This document shows positions 18,716-26,662 of a stretch of 64,000 nucleotides of DNA, one piece after another. A model generated the notes under the pieces. It ran no database searches. It was not told where the DNA came from and worked only from the letters and a program-made list of their open reading frames with translations. Source of the stretch: Hansschlegelia quercus (GTDB lineage: Bacteria > Pseudomonadota > Alphaproteobacteria > Rhizobiales > Methylopilaceae); assembly GCF_004310425.1 (NCBI RefSeq), contig NZ_SIUB01000007.1, positions 110,261-174,260 on the forward strand. The letters run 5' to 3'. A program made the position numbers and the translations under genes. The first letter of the stretch is position 1. Each line of letters starts with the position of its first letter.

Positions 18716-18768
18716 ATCCCTTCCGCGGCGGACCGGCCGCTCGCGGCCGATCTTCCGAGGGTCCTTCC

Positions 18769-19221
18769 ATGAGCTTCTCGTTTCCTGAGCCCGGCGCCCA
18801 TGAGGCGCTGGAAGAGGGGCTCGCCTTCACGCCAAAATTCGACCGCGACGGCCTGATCGCCGCCATCGTCACCGACGCCAAAGCGGGCGGCGTGCTGATG
18901 TTCGCCTACATGAACGCCGACGCGCTGAAGGCGACGATCAAGACGGGCTTCGCGCACTTCTGGTCGCGCTCTCGTGGCAAGATCTGGCGCAAGGGAGAGA
19001 CCAGCGGCCACGAGATGGCGATCGTCGAGATGCGCGTCGATTGCGACCAGGACGCGCTGTGGCTGAGCGTCGACGTCGCGGGAACCGGCGCCGCCTGTCA
19101 CACCGGCCGCAAATCCTGCTTCTACCGCGCCGTGAAAACGGGTGAGGGCGCGCTGGGCGAGACGCTCGCAGTCGTGGACGACGTCAGGCTGTTCGATCCA
19201 GCAAAGACATACGGTGGCTAG
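18769..19221 (+). CDS. hisI: Phosphoribosyl-AMP cyclohydrolase
   Basis: Performs the third step of histidine synthesis, opening the adenine ring of phosphoribosyl-AMP. The 150-residue single-function enzyme contains GGVLMFAYMNADAL, FWSRSRGKIWRKGETSGH, the Mg-binding VDCDQDALWL and the zinc Cys pair in ACHTGRKSCFYR. The start at 18769 matches the family; a longer frame begins inside folE and is rejected. It is in the same orientation as folE. A convergent exported-protein gene ends six bases after it. Confidence 0.94.
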   Translation: MSFSFPEPGAHEALEEGLAFTPKFDRDGLIAAIVTDAKAGGVLMFAYMNADALKATIKTGFAHFWSRSRGKIWRKGETSGHEMAIVEMRVDCDQDALWLSVDVAGTGAACHTGRKSCFYRAVKTGEGALGETLAVVDDVRLFDPAKTYGG

Positions 19222-19227
19222 CCGGCG

Positions 19228-20424
19228 CTACTGCGTCATGACCTCGACGGTCGCGTCGACCCCTGTCTTGATCGCGAAATTCCGCTGGAACGTCCGGCCG
19301 TCATGGCGGGCGATGGCGGTGTAGTCGCCTTCCGCCAGCATGGTCTTCGGCAACGCGCCGATCGAATCCCGGATGACGTCGCCGCCTGGCGTCAGGATCG
19401 TCCAGGACGTGTCTGCAAGCTCCTCGCTGCCCGGCGCGTTCACGAGCTTCAGCGTCACGCCCGCAGCCTTGTGGTGCACCTGCGCGTCGGTGAGCTTCCC
19501 CGCGGTCACCTGCAGGTCGACCTCGATGTTGGCGTTGGCGTCGCCTAGGCTCGAGATGACATGATAGGCGCCCGCCGGCACGCGCAGCAGCTCGCCGGGC
19601 TTTACTTTCTCCGCCACCTTCTCCGCCACGCCGCCGATGTCGCGCGACAGCGTGAACGAGATCTCGTCGGCCGGCATCCTCCGGTCGCCGACGAAGGCGT
19701 TGAGGCGCAGGCCGCCGGCGTCGAGCACGAGGCGCTGCGTGCTCGGACGCGAAGGCGCGATGGTGACGAACTTCGCCGTGCTCACGAGGCCGTAGACTGC
19801 GTGGACGATGTAGTTGCCGGGGTCGAGTTCGAATTTCGGCGCCGCCTCGACGGATTCCGCGACCAGCAGATGCTCGCCGTTCGAATCCGGCTGGTCGGTG
19901 AAGATGCGCCACTGCACGCCGCCCGGCACCTTGGCGGCGTCCTTCTCGCCAAAGACGGCGGAAAGCTGCAGCGGCTCCTTGGGAAGCGGCAAAGGAAGCG
20001 CGGCCGAAGGGAGGGCAGCCTCGACCGGCGGCGCCGCAGGTGTGGGAGCGACTGGGGCCTCGGCCGGGGCGACGGACTGGATCGGCGCGGCGTGATCGAA
20101 TTTCGGCAGCTTGATGCCGTCGAGCGCGGGATTGAACCGATCCATCCGATCTGGCGCGAACATCGCGTCGGGCTGGCGGCCGCCAAAGGGCAGGCCTGCG
20201 GCGCCGCCGCTGACCGTTGGCGAAGGGCCGATGATGGTCATGCGGCCCGAGATCATGCCGCCGACTGGGCCGCGTTCCGGCCGGGCGCCGGGGCCCGAGC
20301 GGCCTCCGCCTCCGATGGCGCCCACGCCCGGGCCCGCCTGCGCGGACGCGTGCCCCGGGAGGAGGGCGAGCACAGCGACGAGCGCCGCGGCGAGACCGCG
20401 GGCAGTATGGTTCGGGCGACCCAT
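19228..20424 (-). CDS. Exported hypothetical protein with three beta repeats
   Basis: I do not recognise a named family. The 398-residue product has a signal peptide ending at GHASA and then a Gly/Pro/Ala-rich low-complexity linker (to about residue 165). Three similar modules of roughly 75 residues follow, each opening with a W/F-x-I/L strand (VQWRIFT; ISFTLSR; TSWTILT) and closing with a G-Y motif (DPGNYIVHAV; PAGAYHVISS; AEGDYTAIAR). They look like beta-sandwich domains. The start could instead be the ATG at 20469. No enzyme motif is visible. Confidence 0.8.
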   Translation of the reverse strand: MGRPNHTARGLAAALVAVLALLPGHASAQAGPGVGAIGGGGRSGPGARPERGPVGGMISGRMTIIGPSPTVSGGAAGLPFGGRQPDAMFAPDRMDRFNPALDGIKLPKFDHAAPIQSVAPAEAPVAPTPAAPPVEAALPSAALPLPLPKEPLQLSAVFGEKDAAKVPGGVQWRIFTDQPDSNGEHLLVAESVEAAPKFELDPGNYIVHAVYGLVSTAKFVTIAPSRPSTQRLVLDAGGLRLNAFVGDRRMPADEISFTLSRDIGGVAEKVAEKVKPGELLRVPAGAYHVISSLGDANANIEVDLQVTAGKLTDAQVHHKAAGVTLKLVNAPGSEELADTSWTILTPGGDVIRDSIGALPKTMLAEGDYTAIARHDGRTFQRNFAIKTGVDATVEVMTQ

Positions 20425-20584
20425 GCTTCGAGCGATGCCACCCCCGCGGCGCGCTGGCAAGCGCGTCATTGAGCGACATCCCCGGGCAAATCGCTGCGGG
20501 CCCGAAGTCTCGACGCCGCCTCGCGCGTTGAGCGGGGGCAGGCTAAAACAGGCCGCAATCCTTGGCCCGAACGGAGCAGCCTTC

Positions 20585-21154
20585 ATGCCCGACGCTCTAG
20601 ACCTTCTCGCCGCGCGCCGCTCGGTCCCCGCCAATGCGCTCGCGGAGCCGGCCCCGAGCCGGGAGGAGCTCGACCGCATGCTGACGGTGGCCGCCCGAGT
20701 GCCCGACCACGGCAAGCTGGCTCCCTGGCGTTTCATCGTGATCGAAGGCGAGGCGCGAGCGACGCTGGGGCAGCGCCTCGCCGAGGTGATGAAGGCCGTC
20801 GGCCCGGACATGCCGGCCGCGAAGATCGAGCAACAGGCGACCGCGTTCTCTCAGTCCGCGCTGGTCGTCGCGGTCGTCAGCCGCGCGGCTCCCCACGTAA
20901 AAATTCCGGAATGGGAGCAGGTGCTCTCGGCGGGCGCGGTCTGCATGAACCTGTCCATCGCCGCAAACGCGCTCGGTTATGGCGCGCAGTGGATTACGGG
21001 CTGGGCGGCTTACGAGAAGCGCGCGCTGGAGGTTCTCGGCCTCGAGCAGGGCGAGCGGCTGGCCGGCTTCATCCACATAGGAACGCCGACCGAGCGCTGG
21101 CCCGATCGCCCGCGCCCGGCGCTTGAGGACATCGTCACGCGCTGGAGCGCATAA
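20585..21154 (+). CDS. Nitroreductase family protein (YdjA-like)
   Basis: A 189-residue FMN-dependent oxidoreductase. The FMN-binding pattern is seen in LAARRSVP at the N-terminus, ARVPDHGKLAPWRFIVIEG, GAVCMNLSIAANALGYGAQW and the C-terminal GFIHIGTP. The short length and the WITGWAAY segment are typical of the YdjA/Frm2-like branch. The substrate is unknown. The stop codon is one base from the start of the flavin reductase-like gene, so the two form an operon and may act in sequence. Confidence 0.88.
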   Translation: MPDALDLLAARRSVPANALAEPAPSREELDRMLTVAARVPDHGKLAPWRFIVIEGEARATLGQRLAEVMKAVGPDMPAAKIEQQATAFSQSALVVAVVSRAAPHVKIPEWEQVLSAGAVCMNLSIAANALGYGAQWITGWAAYEKRALEVLGLEQGERLAGFIHIGTPTERWPDRPRPALEDIVTRWSA

Positions 21155-21155
21155 G

Positions 21156-21755
21156 ATGTTCTACGAGCCCGCGCGCGGCCATGGCCTGCCTCATGATCCC
21201 TTCAAGGCCATCGTCGCCCCGCGGCCCATCGGCTGGATCTCGACTCATGACGGGCAAGGCCGCGTCAATCTCGCTCCCTACAGCTTCTTCAACGGCGTCT
21301 GCGCCGATCCGCCTTGCGTGATGTTCTCGTCTGAAGGCCGGAAGGACTCCGTCTCCTTCGCGGCGCTCACGGGCGAGTTCGTCTGCAACTTCGCAAGCGT
21401 CGCCCTCAAGGACGCGATGAACGCGAGCGCGGCCCCTTTGCCGCGCGGCGAGAGCGAGTTCGAGGCGGCCGGGCTGGAGATGGCGCCGTGCAGGATCGTT
21501 GGCGCGCCCCGCGTAGCGGCGGCCCCGGCGACGCTTGAATGCAAGGTGCTGAACGTCACCGAGCTTATCGGACTCGACGGCATGAGGCTCGACCGCTTCG
21601 TCGTGACCGGGCAGGTCGTCGGCGTCCACATCGACGAGGAATTCCTGGTCGACGGACTGTTCGACACCGGGAGCGCCGGCGCGCTCGCGCGCTGCGGCTA
21701 TCGCAACTACGCCGCCGTGTTCGAGACCTTCGAGATGAACCGGCCCGGCCAGTAG
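21156..21755 (+). CDS. Flavin reductase-like domain protein (FMN-binding split barrel)
   Basis: A 199-residue protein of the flavin reductase like family. FKAIVAPRPIGWISTHDGQG, NLAPYSFFNGVCADPP and NFASVALKDAMNAS are characteristic. Members bind FMN and supply reduced flavin to monooxygenases, or act as reductases themselves. The ATG at 21156 follows the nitroreductase stop by one base. It is convergent with the CitE-like gene (three bases between stops). Confidence 0.88.
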   Translation: MFYEPARGHGLPHDPFKAIVAPRPIGWISTHDGQGRVNLAPYSFFNGVCADPPCVMFSSEGRKDSVSFAALTGEFVCNFASVALKDAMNASAAPLPRGESEFEAAGLEMAPCRIVGAPRVAAAPATLECKVLNVTELIGLDGMRLDRFVVTGQVVGVHIDEEFLVDGLFDTGSAGALARCGYRNYAAVFETFEMNRPGQ

Positions 21756-21758
21756 GCC

Positions 21759-22349
21759 TCACCCGCCGAAGACGTCTCTCAGCACGCGCGCCTGCTCGGA
21801 GCCATCCGAGAACTTGGCCGTGAAGCCGTCGCGGCGCGCCTCTTCCGCTTCGCGCCGAAGCGCCGCCGCGTCGGCGCTGGAGAACAGCGCGTCGATCGCG
21901 GGAACGCCCGCCGCGGCGGCCGCCGCAAGCGTAAGGCTGCGGGCGGTCGCGCAGGGGGCGATCCACGCGCCGTCGGCGGTTCGTGCGAGCCGCGCGCCGA
22001 TGTCTCGCGCGAAGGCCTCTCCGTTCCAGCCTATGGCGTCGAGGCGGGGCGAACAGCCGGCGAGCGACGAGACCGCGAGAAGGCCAACCCCTGAGGCGAT
22101 CTCCGCAACGATGCGAAGCGCCCCGTCCTCCAGTCCCGTGCGGGCTTCGATCACGGCGAGCGAGGCCCCGAAGCGCTGAACATCGGCCGCGCCGACGCAT
22201 CCGCCGATGATGAGTCCGGCGAGCGGAGTTGCCGTGGCCCGGCCGAGCTCCACCGCTCGGTCGACGTAGAGAAGCGGAGCGCCCGCGCAGTCGGCTACGG
22301 GCTCGTTCATGGAGATGATCGGCGTCGCGCCAAGAAAGGCCGGGATCAT
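21759..22349 (-). CDS. CitE/HpcH-like aldolase-fold protein, degenerate
   Basis: A 196-residue protein whose middle and C-terminal parts resemble the citrate lyase beta/HpcH fold: LAVIEARTGLED matches the conserved IE-T-G segment, and AGVPAIDALF matches the late conserved loop. It is much shorter than usual (about 270-320), and the normal K-x-x-I-HP-x-Q end is replaced by FTAKFSDGSEQ. The first part, with the catalytic Arg, is reduced. It may bind an acyl-CoA-like ligand without catalysis (inference). The ATG at 22349 is preferred to a TTG at 22361. Confidence 0.6.
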   Translation of the reverse strand: MIPAFLGATPIISMNEPVADCAGAPLLYVDRAVELGRATATPLAGLIIGGCVGAADVQRFGASLAVIEARTGLEDGALRIVAEIASGVGLLAVSSLAGCSPRLDAIGWNGEAFARDIGARLARTADGAWIAPCATARSLTLAAAAAAGVPAIDALFSSADAAALRREAEEARRDGFTAKFSDGSEQARVLRDVFGG

Positions 22350-22365
22350 CCTGTCGCCCAAAGCA

Positions 22366-22380
22366 TTAACGCGCCGTTTA
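22366..22380. promoter_or_regulatory. CtrA-like binding site
   Basis: TTAA, seven bases (CGCGCCG), then TTTACCAT. The alphaproteobacterial cell-cycle regulator CtrA binds TTAA-N7-TTAA, often with TTAACCAT. The site lies about 65 bases upstream of the transglycosylase gene, in the divergent region shared with the CitE-like gene. A close relative is at 25781-25795. Confidence 0.4.
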
Positions 22381-22444
22381 CCATAAGCACGCCAAAATTC
22401 GGTGAGGTCGCCCAGAAGTCGGCCACGGCGAAGAGCGTCTTGGC

Positions 22445-23518
22445 ATGCAGTTGATCACCCCGGCGGACGCTGGAAGCCGTGTCACCGCGGCGCTCAAAAG
22501 CGCGGCGGAGGCGACTGGCGCCAGCTTCGACTATCTGCTCCAGACGGCCAAGCGCGAATCCTCCCTCAACGCGACGGCCAAGGCTCCGACCTCCTCGGCC
22601 CGCGGCCTGTTCCAGTTCGTAGACCAGACCTGGCTTCAGGTGCTCAAGGAGGACGGTCCGTCGCTCGGCTTCGCCGACGAGGCGGCCGACGTGACGCGCA
22701 CGTCCTCCGGCAAGTATGTCGTCGCCGATCCGAAGCGCCGCGCCGAACTGCTGGCGCTCCGCGACGACCCGACGGCCTCCGCGATGCTCGCCGGCGCCTT
22801 CACCAAGAACAACGCTGAGAAGCTGCAGTCCGCGCTCGGACGCGAGGCGACGAGCGGAGAGCTCTACGCCGCGCATTTCCTCGGCGCGAAGGGCGCGGTC
22901 GAGCTGGTCTCGCTGGCTTACGCCGCGCCGGAGGCGAGCGCCGCGCGCGCCTTCCCGGCGCAGGCCGCCGCCAACCGCGCGATCTTCTACGACCGGGGCA
23001 GGGCGCTCAGCGCCTCAGAGGTCTATAGCAAGATCACCTCGGCCCATGAGGCCGCCGCCGCCGTCAACTCGGCCACCGCGGCGACGACCACGCTTGCCCT
23101 TCAGGCGGTGCAGGAGGAGGCGGACGCCGTCCGCTTCAACAACGGCGTCGAAAACGATTCCGAGCCCTTCCACTCGCTGTTCAAGACGGGACGAAGGTCG
23201 CCGGTCGCGAACTACGTCTCCGAGACCTGGTCCGCTTTCGGCCAGGACGCTCCGAACGGCGTCGCCTCCGCCGCGACGTCGCCGACGGTCGCGGCTGCGA
23301 CGACGGCCGAATTCACGCGGCCGAGGAGCGCCGTCGCCCAGGCGCAGACCGCGCATGCCAGCGTTGCGGCCACCACCCGGCGCGCCGACAGGGCCACGAC
23401 GGTCACGAACGCAGACGCATCGCCGATCGAGGCCGCTACCTTCCGCAAGGCGGAGCTTCGCCTGCCTGACGTCTCCTCCTCGCCCGATTTCACGACAACC
23501 CGGACCGCCCGCCGATGA
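22445..23518 (+). CDS. Lytic transglycosylase domain protein, probably flagellum-associated
   Basis: A 357-residue protein. The N-terminal half is a soluble lytic transglycosylase fold with the catalytic Glu in AKRESSLN (near residue 39) and ARGLFQFVDQTWL. There is no signal peptide. The C-terminal half is Ala/Thr-rich and of low complexity. Leaderless transglycosylases of this kind accompany flagellar genes in Rhizobiales and Caulobacterales and open peptidoglycan for the rod (known for relatives). The stop overlaps the DUF2336 start (ATGA). Confidence 0.78.
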   Translation: MQLITPADAGSRVTAALKSAAEATGASFDYLLQTAKRESSLNATAKAPTSSARGLFQFVDQTWLQVLKEDGPSLGFADEAADVTRTSSGKYVVADPKRRAELLALRDDPTASAMLAGAFTKNNAEKLQSALGREATSGELYAAHFLGAKGAVELVSLAYAAPEASAARAFPAQAAANRAIFYDRGRALSASEVYSKITSAHEAAAAVNSATAATTTLALQAVQEEADAVRFNNGVENDSEPFHSLFKTGRRSPVANYVSETWSAFGQDAPNGVASAATSPTVAAATTAEFTRPRSAVAQAQTAHASVAATTRRADRATTVTNADASPIEAATFRKAELRLPDVSSSPDFTTTRTARR

Positions 23519-24654
23519 TCGTCGAACGCTACCTCGAATGGGCGGCGAGCGCCCCCGCGCATCTGCGGGCGGAGGCTGCAGGCGCGCTGGCGCGCTCCTA
23601 TCTCCATGGCGGGCTCGAGCAGCCGGTGCGGCGCGATCTCGGGGAAGCGCTGCTGCGCTGCCTCGACGATCCTGCGTTCGAGGTTCGGCTCGTCATCGCC
23701 CGGACCTTCGCGTCGTCGGCCAATGCTCCCCACCCGATCATCCTGGCGCTTGCGCAGGACGTCGCCGAGATCGCGCTGCCGGTGCTCACTCGCTCGCCGG
23801 TGCTCGCCGATTTCGAACTCGTCGACCTTGCGGCGCTCGGCGGCGCAAATGCGCAATGCGCGATCGCCAGCCGGGCGCGCGTATCGGCGCCGGTCGCCGC
23901 CGCGCTCGGCGAAATCGGCTCCGCCTCAGCCTGCGAGGCGCTGATGCGCAATGGCGGCGCGACCCTTACGCTGTTCACGGTGCAGCGCATCGCCGAGCGC
24001 CATGGCGGCGACGCGGGCGTGCGGAACGCGCTTCTGGCGCGCGACGACCTAACCCCAGAACTGCGGCAGACCGTGATGCGCGCGTTCGCGCTGTCGCTGT
24101 CGAGCTTCGTCGCAGAGCGCGGCTGGCTTGGCGCCGATCGGGCGTGCCGCGCCGCCGAGGATGCGTGCGACCGCGGCGCGATCGTCATCGCGGCCGAAGC
24201 GAGAGATGCGCGCGACTTCGTCCTGCACCTCGCCAATCGCGGCGAGTTCTCGCCGAGCCTTGCTCTGCGCGCCTTGCTGTCGGGCCGCCAGAGCCTGTTC
24301 GAGGCATCGCTCTCCGCGCTGTCCGGCCAGGATCCGAAGCGCGTCGCCGGCTTCGTCCGCGCCTTCGAGGGACGCGGCTTCGAAGCGCTCTACCGCGACG
24401 CCGGGTTCCCCGCGAGCGCCCTGCCTGTGTTCCGCGCCGCGCTTTCCGCGGCGCGCGAGATCGGCTTCGTCGACGACGAGAGCGGGCGCTCCGAGCTGTC
24501 GCGGCGGATGGTGGAGCGGGCGCTGACCGCCTGCGAGGGAACCGACCTCGAGGCGCAGCCGCTGTTCGCGCTGCTGCGCAGGTTTTCCGCGGAGGCCGCG
24601 CGCGAGGAGGCGCGGCGAGCGATCCCGGCCCCGCCCTTCTCCCGAGCGGCCTGA
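23515..24654 (+). CDS. DUF2336 domain protein
   Basis: A 379-residue all-helical protein of the DUF2336 family (PF10098), seen in alphaproteobacteria and often near motility or signalling genes. It starts with YLEWAASAPAHLRAEAAGAL and carries HEAT-like helical repeats (for example ALLRCLDDPAFEVRLVIARTF). It has no catalytic motif or membrane segment. It overlaps the transglycosylase gene by four bases and is convergent with the HPt gene (three bases between stops). The function is unknown; a scaffold or regulatory role is inferred from the fold. Confidence 0.8.
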   Translation: MIVERYLEWAASAPAHLRAEAAGALARSYLHGGLEQPVRRDLGEALLRCLDDPAFEVRLVIARTFASSANAPHPIILALAQDVAEIALPVLTRSPVLADFELVDLAALGGANAQCAIASRARVSAPVAAALGEIGSASACEALMRNGGATLTLFTVQRIAERHGGDAGVRNALLARDDLTPELRQTVMRAFALSLSSFVAERGWLGADRACRAAEDACDRGAIVIAAEARDARDFVLHLANRGEFSPSLALRALLSGRQSLFEASLSALSGQDPKRVAGFVRAFEGRGFEALYRDAGFPASALPVFRAALSAAREIGFVDDESGRSELSRRMVERALTACEGTDLEAQPLFALLRRFSAEAAREEARRAIPAPPFSRAA

Positions 24655-24657
24655 GAG

Positions 24658-25197
24658 TCAGGCCGGCAGAGCTCGCTCGCGCATGACCGCGAGCCGGTCC
24701 ACGAGCGCGAGGCCGATGCTGTCGTCAGGCTCCCGCACGTTCTGTCGGACCACGGCGCGGATCGACTCGACGTGGAAGTCGATCAGTGGCGTCGGATCGG
24801 AGATCTCCGACTTACGCTCGAGAACGATGCAGAGGCCGTCGGCGATCAGGCCGGCGATCGGGAACCCGAAGGTCGCCGCCTGGCCACGCAGATCATGCGC
24901 CGAACGGTAGAAGCGGTCCGCGGCGGCGTCAGACGGCGCGGAGGCGAGCGTGCGGCGCGCCTCCTCCAGCCGGTCGAGCTCTTTGGTCATCCACGCGTCG
25001 AACTCCTGCGAAAGGAGCTTGAGCGCATTTTCCGCGCGCGAGATCACTGTGCGGTCGCCGCCGTCATCCGTGCGCGCGCGCTTAGCGGAGCGCTCCTTCA
25101 GCCTGTTCGGCGGACGCAGCACCATATGATCGTCAAAGACCTGGATGGGAACAGGCTCCAGGCTTTCACGCGTCAGGGGCTCTTTAGGTCCAGACAT
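24658..25197 (-). CDS. HPt (histidine phosphotransfer) domain protein
   Basis: A 179-residue protein. The last 110 residues look like a four-helix HPt domain, with the phospho-accepting His in FYRSAHDLRGQAATFGFP. The N-terminal 60 residues are charged and probably disordered. It lies 11 bases downstream of the CheY-like regulator on the same strand and is likely its phosphorelay partner. The ATG at 25197 has AAGAG upstream; a GTG at 25206 is possible. No kinase for the pair is in the window. Confidence 0.75.
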   Translation of the reverse strand: MSGPKEPLTRESLEPVPIQVFDDHMVLRPPNRLKERSAKRARTDDGGDRTVISRAENALKLLSQEFDAWMTKELDRLEEARRTLASAPSDAAADRFYRSAHDLRGQAATFGFPIAGLIADGLCIVLERKSEISDPTPLIDFHVESIRAVVRQNVREPDDSIGLALVDRLAVMRERALPA

Positions 25198-25208
25198 TCT
25201 TGCCACTC

Positions 25209-25751
25209 TTACGATACCGCGCCGTCGCGCAGCCGCAGCGACCCGGAATCGGCGACGATCCCTGTTTCAGACTGGCGACGCTCCGGACCCGCATAGACGG
25301 CGTTGATGTTCCGGCGTCTGTCGGGACCGAAATAGTCCCTCGTCTTGATGAAGGCCCGCGGGTTCAGCACGCAGTTCAGCAGCCGCTGGTGCAGCGACTT
25401 CGCGGAGATCGGCTTGCACAGAAACTCGGTCACGCCGGCGTCGCGAGCGCGCATCACCTTGCTCTTCTCGGAATGGCCGGTGAGCATGATGATCGGCACG
25501 AATGGGTTCACGGCGCTGTCCGGCCGGCGGATCATGCTGGTGAGCTCGATCCCGTCGAAGATCGGCATCGACCAGTCCACGATGATGATGTCGGGCAGAT
25601 GGGTCGTAAACATCTCGAGCCCGGCGGCTCCGTCTTCCGCCTCGTAGACCTCGCGCGCGCCGAAGCCGTGCAGAAGGGTGCGGACGATGCGGCGCATATG
25701 CGCGTTGTCGTCCACCACCAGGAATCGGAGCTTTGAGAAGTCGACGCGCAT
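25209..25751 (-). CDS. CheY-like response regulator
   Basis: A 180-residue protein with one receiver domain (LRFLVVDDNAHMRRI; phospho-Asp in IIIVDWSMP; Lys in LCKPIS). A C-terminal extension follows of about 55 residues (RDYFGPDRRR, GPERRQS) and no DNA-binding domain. The extension, with its RRR and RRQ pairs, recurs in rhizobial receivers encoded with HPt and DUF2336 genes (from memory). An adjacent ATG at 25754 could also be the start. A CtrA-like site lies 30 bases upstream. Confidence 0.88.
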   Translation of the reverse strand: MRVDFSKLRFLVVDDNAHMRRIVRTLLHGFGAREVYEAEDGAAGLEMFTTHLPDIIIVDWSMPIFDGIELTSMIRRPDSAVNPFVPIIMLTGHSEKSKVMRARDAGVTEFLCKPISAKSLHQRLLNCVLNPRAFIKTRDYFGPDRRRNINAVYAGPERRQSETGIVADSGSLRLRDGAVS

Positions 25752-25780
25752 CATCCTTGGGACAGGATGATGGAACGTCG

Positions 25781-25795
25781 TTAACGGGCCGTTTG
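25781..25795. promoter_or_regulatory. CtrA-like binding site, second copy
   Basis: TTAA, seven bases (CGGGCCG), then TTTG. It differs from the site at 22366-22380 by only a few bases, including the shared GCCGTTT. It lies 30 bases upstream of the CheY-like regulator start, in the gap after nadK. Confidence 0.35.
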
Positions 25796-25800
25796 CGCGC

Positions 25801-26577
25801 TCACCAGCCGAACTGTTCGGCGAGAATGCGCTCGTCCAGCCCATGCCCCGGATCGTGCAGCATCGTGAGGGAAGTTTTTCGGTCCAGCGCGATCTCGACG
25901 CGGCGCACGTCGCGGAACTCGGTGTTGTCGGCTACCGCCGCGACAGGCCGCTTCTCATATTCCAGCACGTCGATCGCGACGGCTGCGCGATCCGGCAGCA
26001 GCGCGCCGCGCCAGCGGCGCGGGCGGAAGGGCGAGATCGGCGTCAAAGCGAGCAGCGGACTAGCCAGCGGCAGAAGCGGGCCGTGGGCGGAGAGGTTGTA
26101 GGCGGTCGAGCCTGTCGGCGTCGCGACGAGCACGCCGTCGCAGGCGAGCTCCGGCAGCCTCACGGTGCCGTCCACCTCGATGCGCAGCTTGGCGGCCTGG
26201 AAGGTCTGGCGCCAGAGTTGGACCTCGTTGATGGCCTTGGCGACGTGAACGCGCCCGTCCCGGTCGCGGGCGCGCATCGTAAGCGGATGGATCACCGTGC
26301 GTTCGGCGGCGTGCAGGCGCTCGATCAGTTCGTCGGCGCGATACTCGTTCATCAGGAAGCCGACGGAGCCGCGGTTCATGCCGTAAATCGGCAGGCTGAG
26401 GCCCATCACGTCGTGGAGCGTCTGCAGCATCATGCCGTCGCCGCCAAGCGCCACGACGACGTCCGCGCCAGAAAGCGGCGCGTCGCCATAGCGGGCGACA
26501 AGCTCGGCGCGCGCAGCGACCGCGTCGTCAGCCGCGCTCGCGACGAAGGCGACGCGCTTGAACCGTGTTCCGCTCAT
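25801..26577 (-). CDS. nadK: NAD kinase
   Basis: Phosphorylates NAD to NADP using ATP or polyphosphate. The 258-residue protein has the catalytic GGDG motif ([15 protein letters not shown]), the NE motif ([10 protein letters not shown]), the DG/STAY segment ([18 protein letters not shown]) and the C-terminal [10 protein letters not shown]. The length is normal for alphaproteobacteria. The ATG at 26577 is clear. The gene lies 49 bases upstream of the CheY-like gene on the same strand, and the CtrA-like site sits in that gap. Confidence 0.95.
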   Translation of the reverse strand: MSGTRFKRVAFVASAADDAVAARAELVARYGDAPLSGADVVVALGGDGMMLQTLHDVMGLSLPIYGMNRGSVGFLMNEYRADELIERLHAAERTVIHPLTMRARDRDGRVHVAKAINEVQLWRQTFQAAKLRIEVDGTVRLPELACDGVLVATPTGSTAYNLSAHGPLLPLASPLLALTPISPFRPRRWRGALLPDRAAVAIDVLEYEKRPVAAVADNTEFRDVRRVEIALDRKTSLTMLHDPGHGLDERILAEQFGW

Positions 26578-26662
26578 TCCACCATCCGCCCGCCGCGGCC
26601 TGCAGCGCCGCGTGCTTTACACGCGCTTGCGCCGCCGCGTCCATCTAACACGCGCCTGAGGC

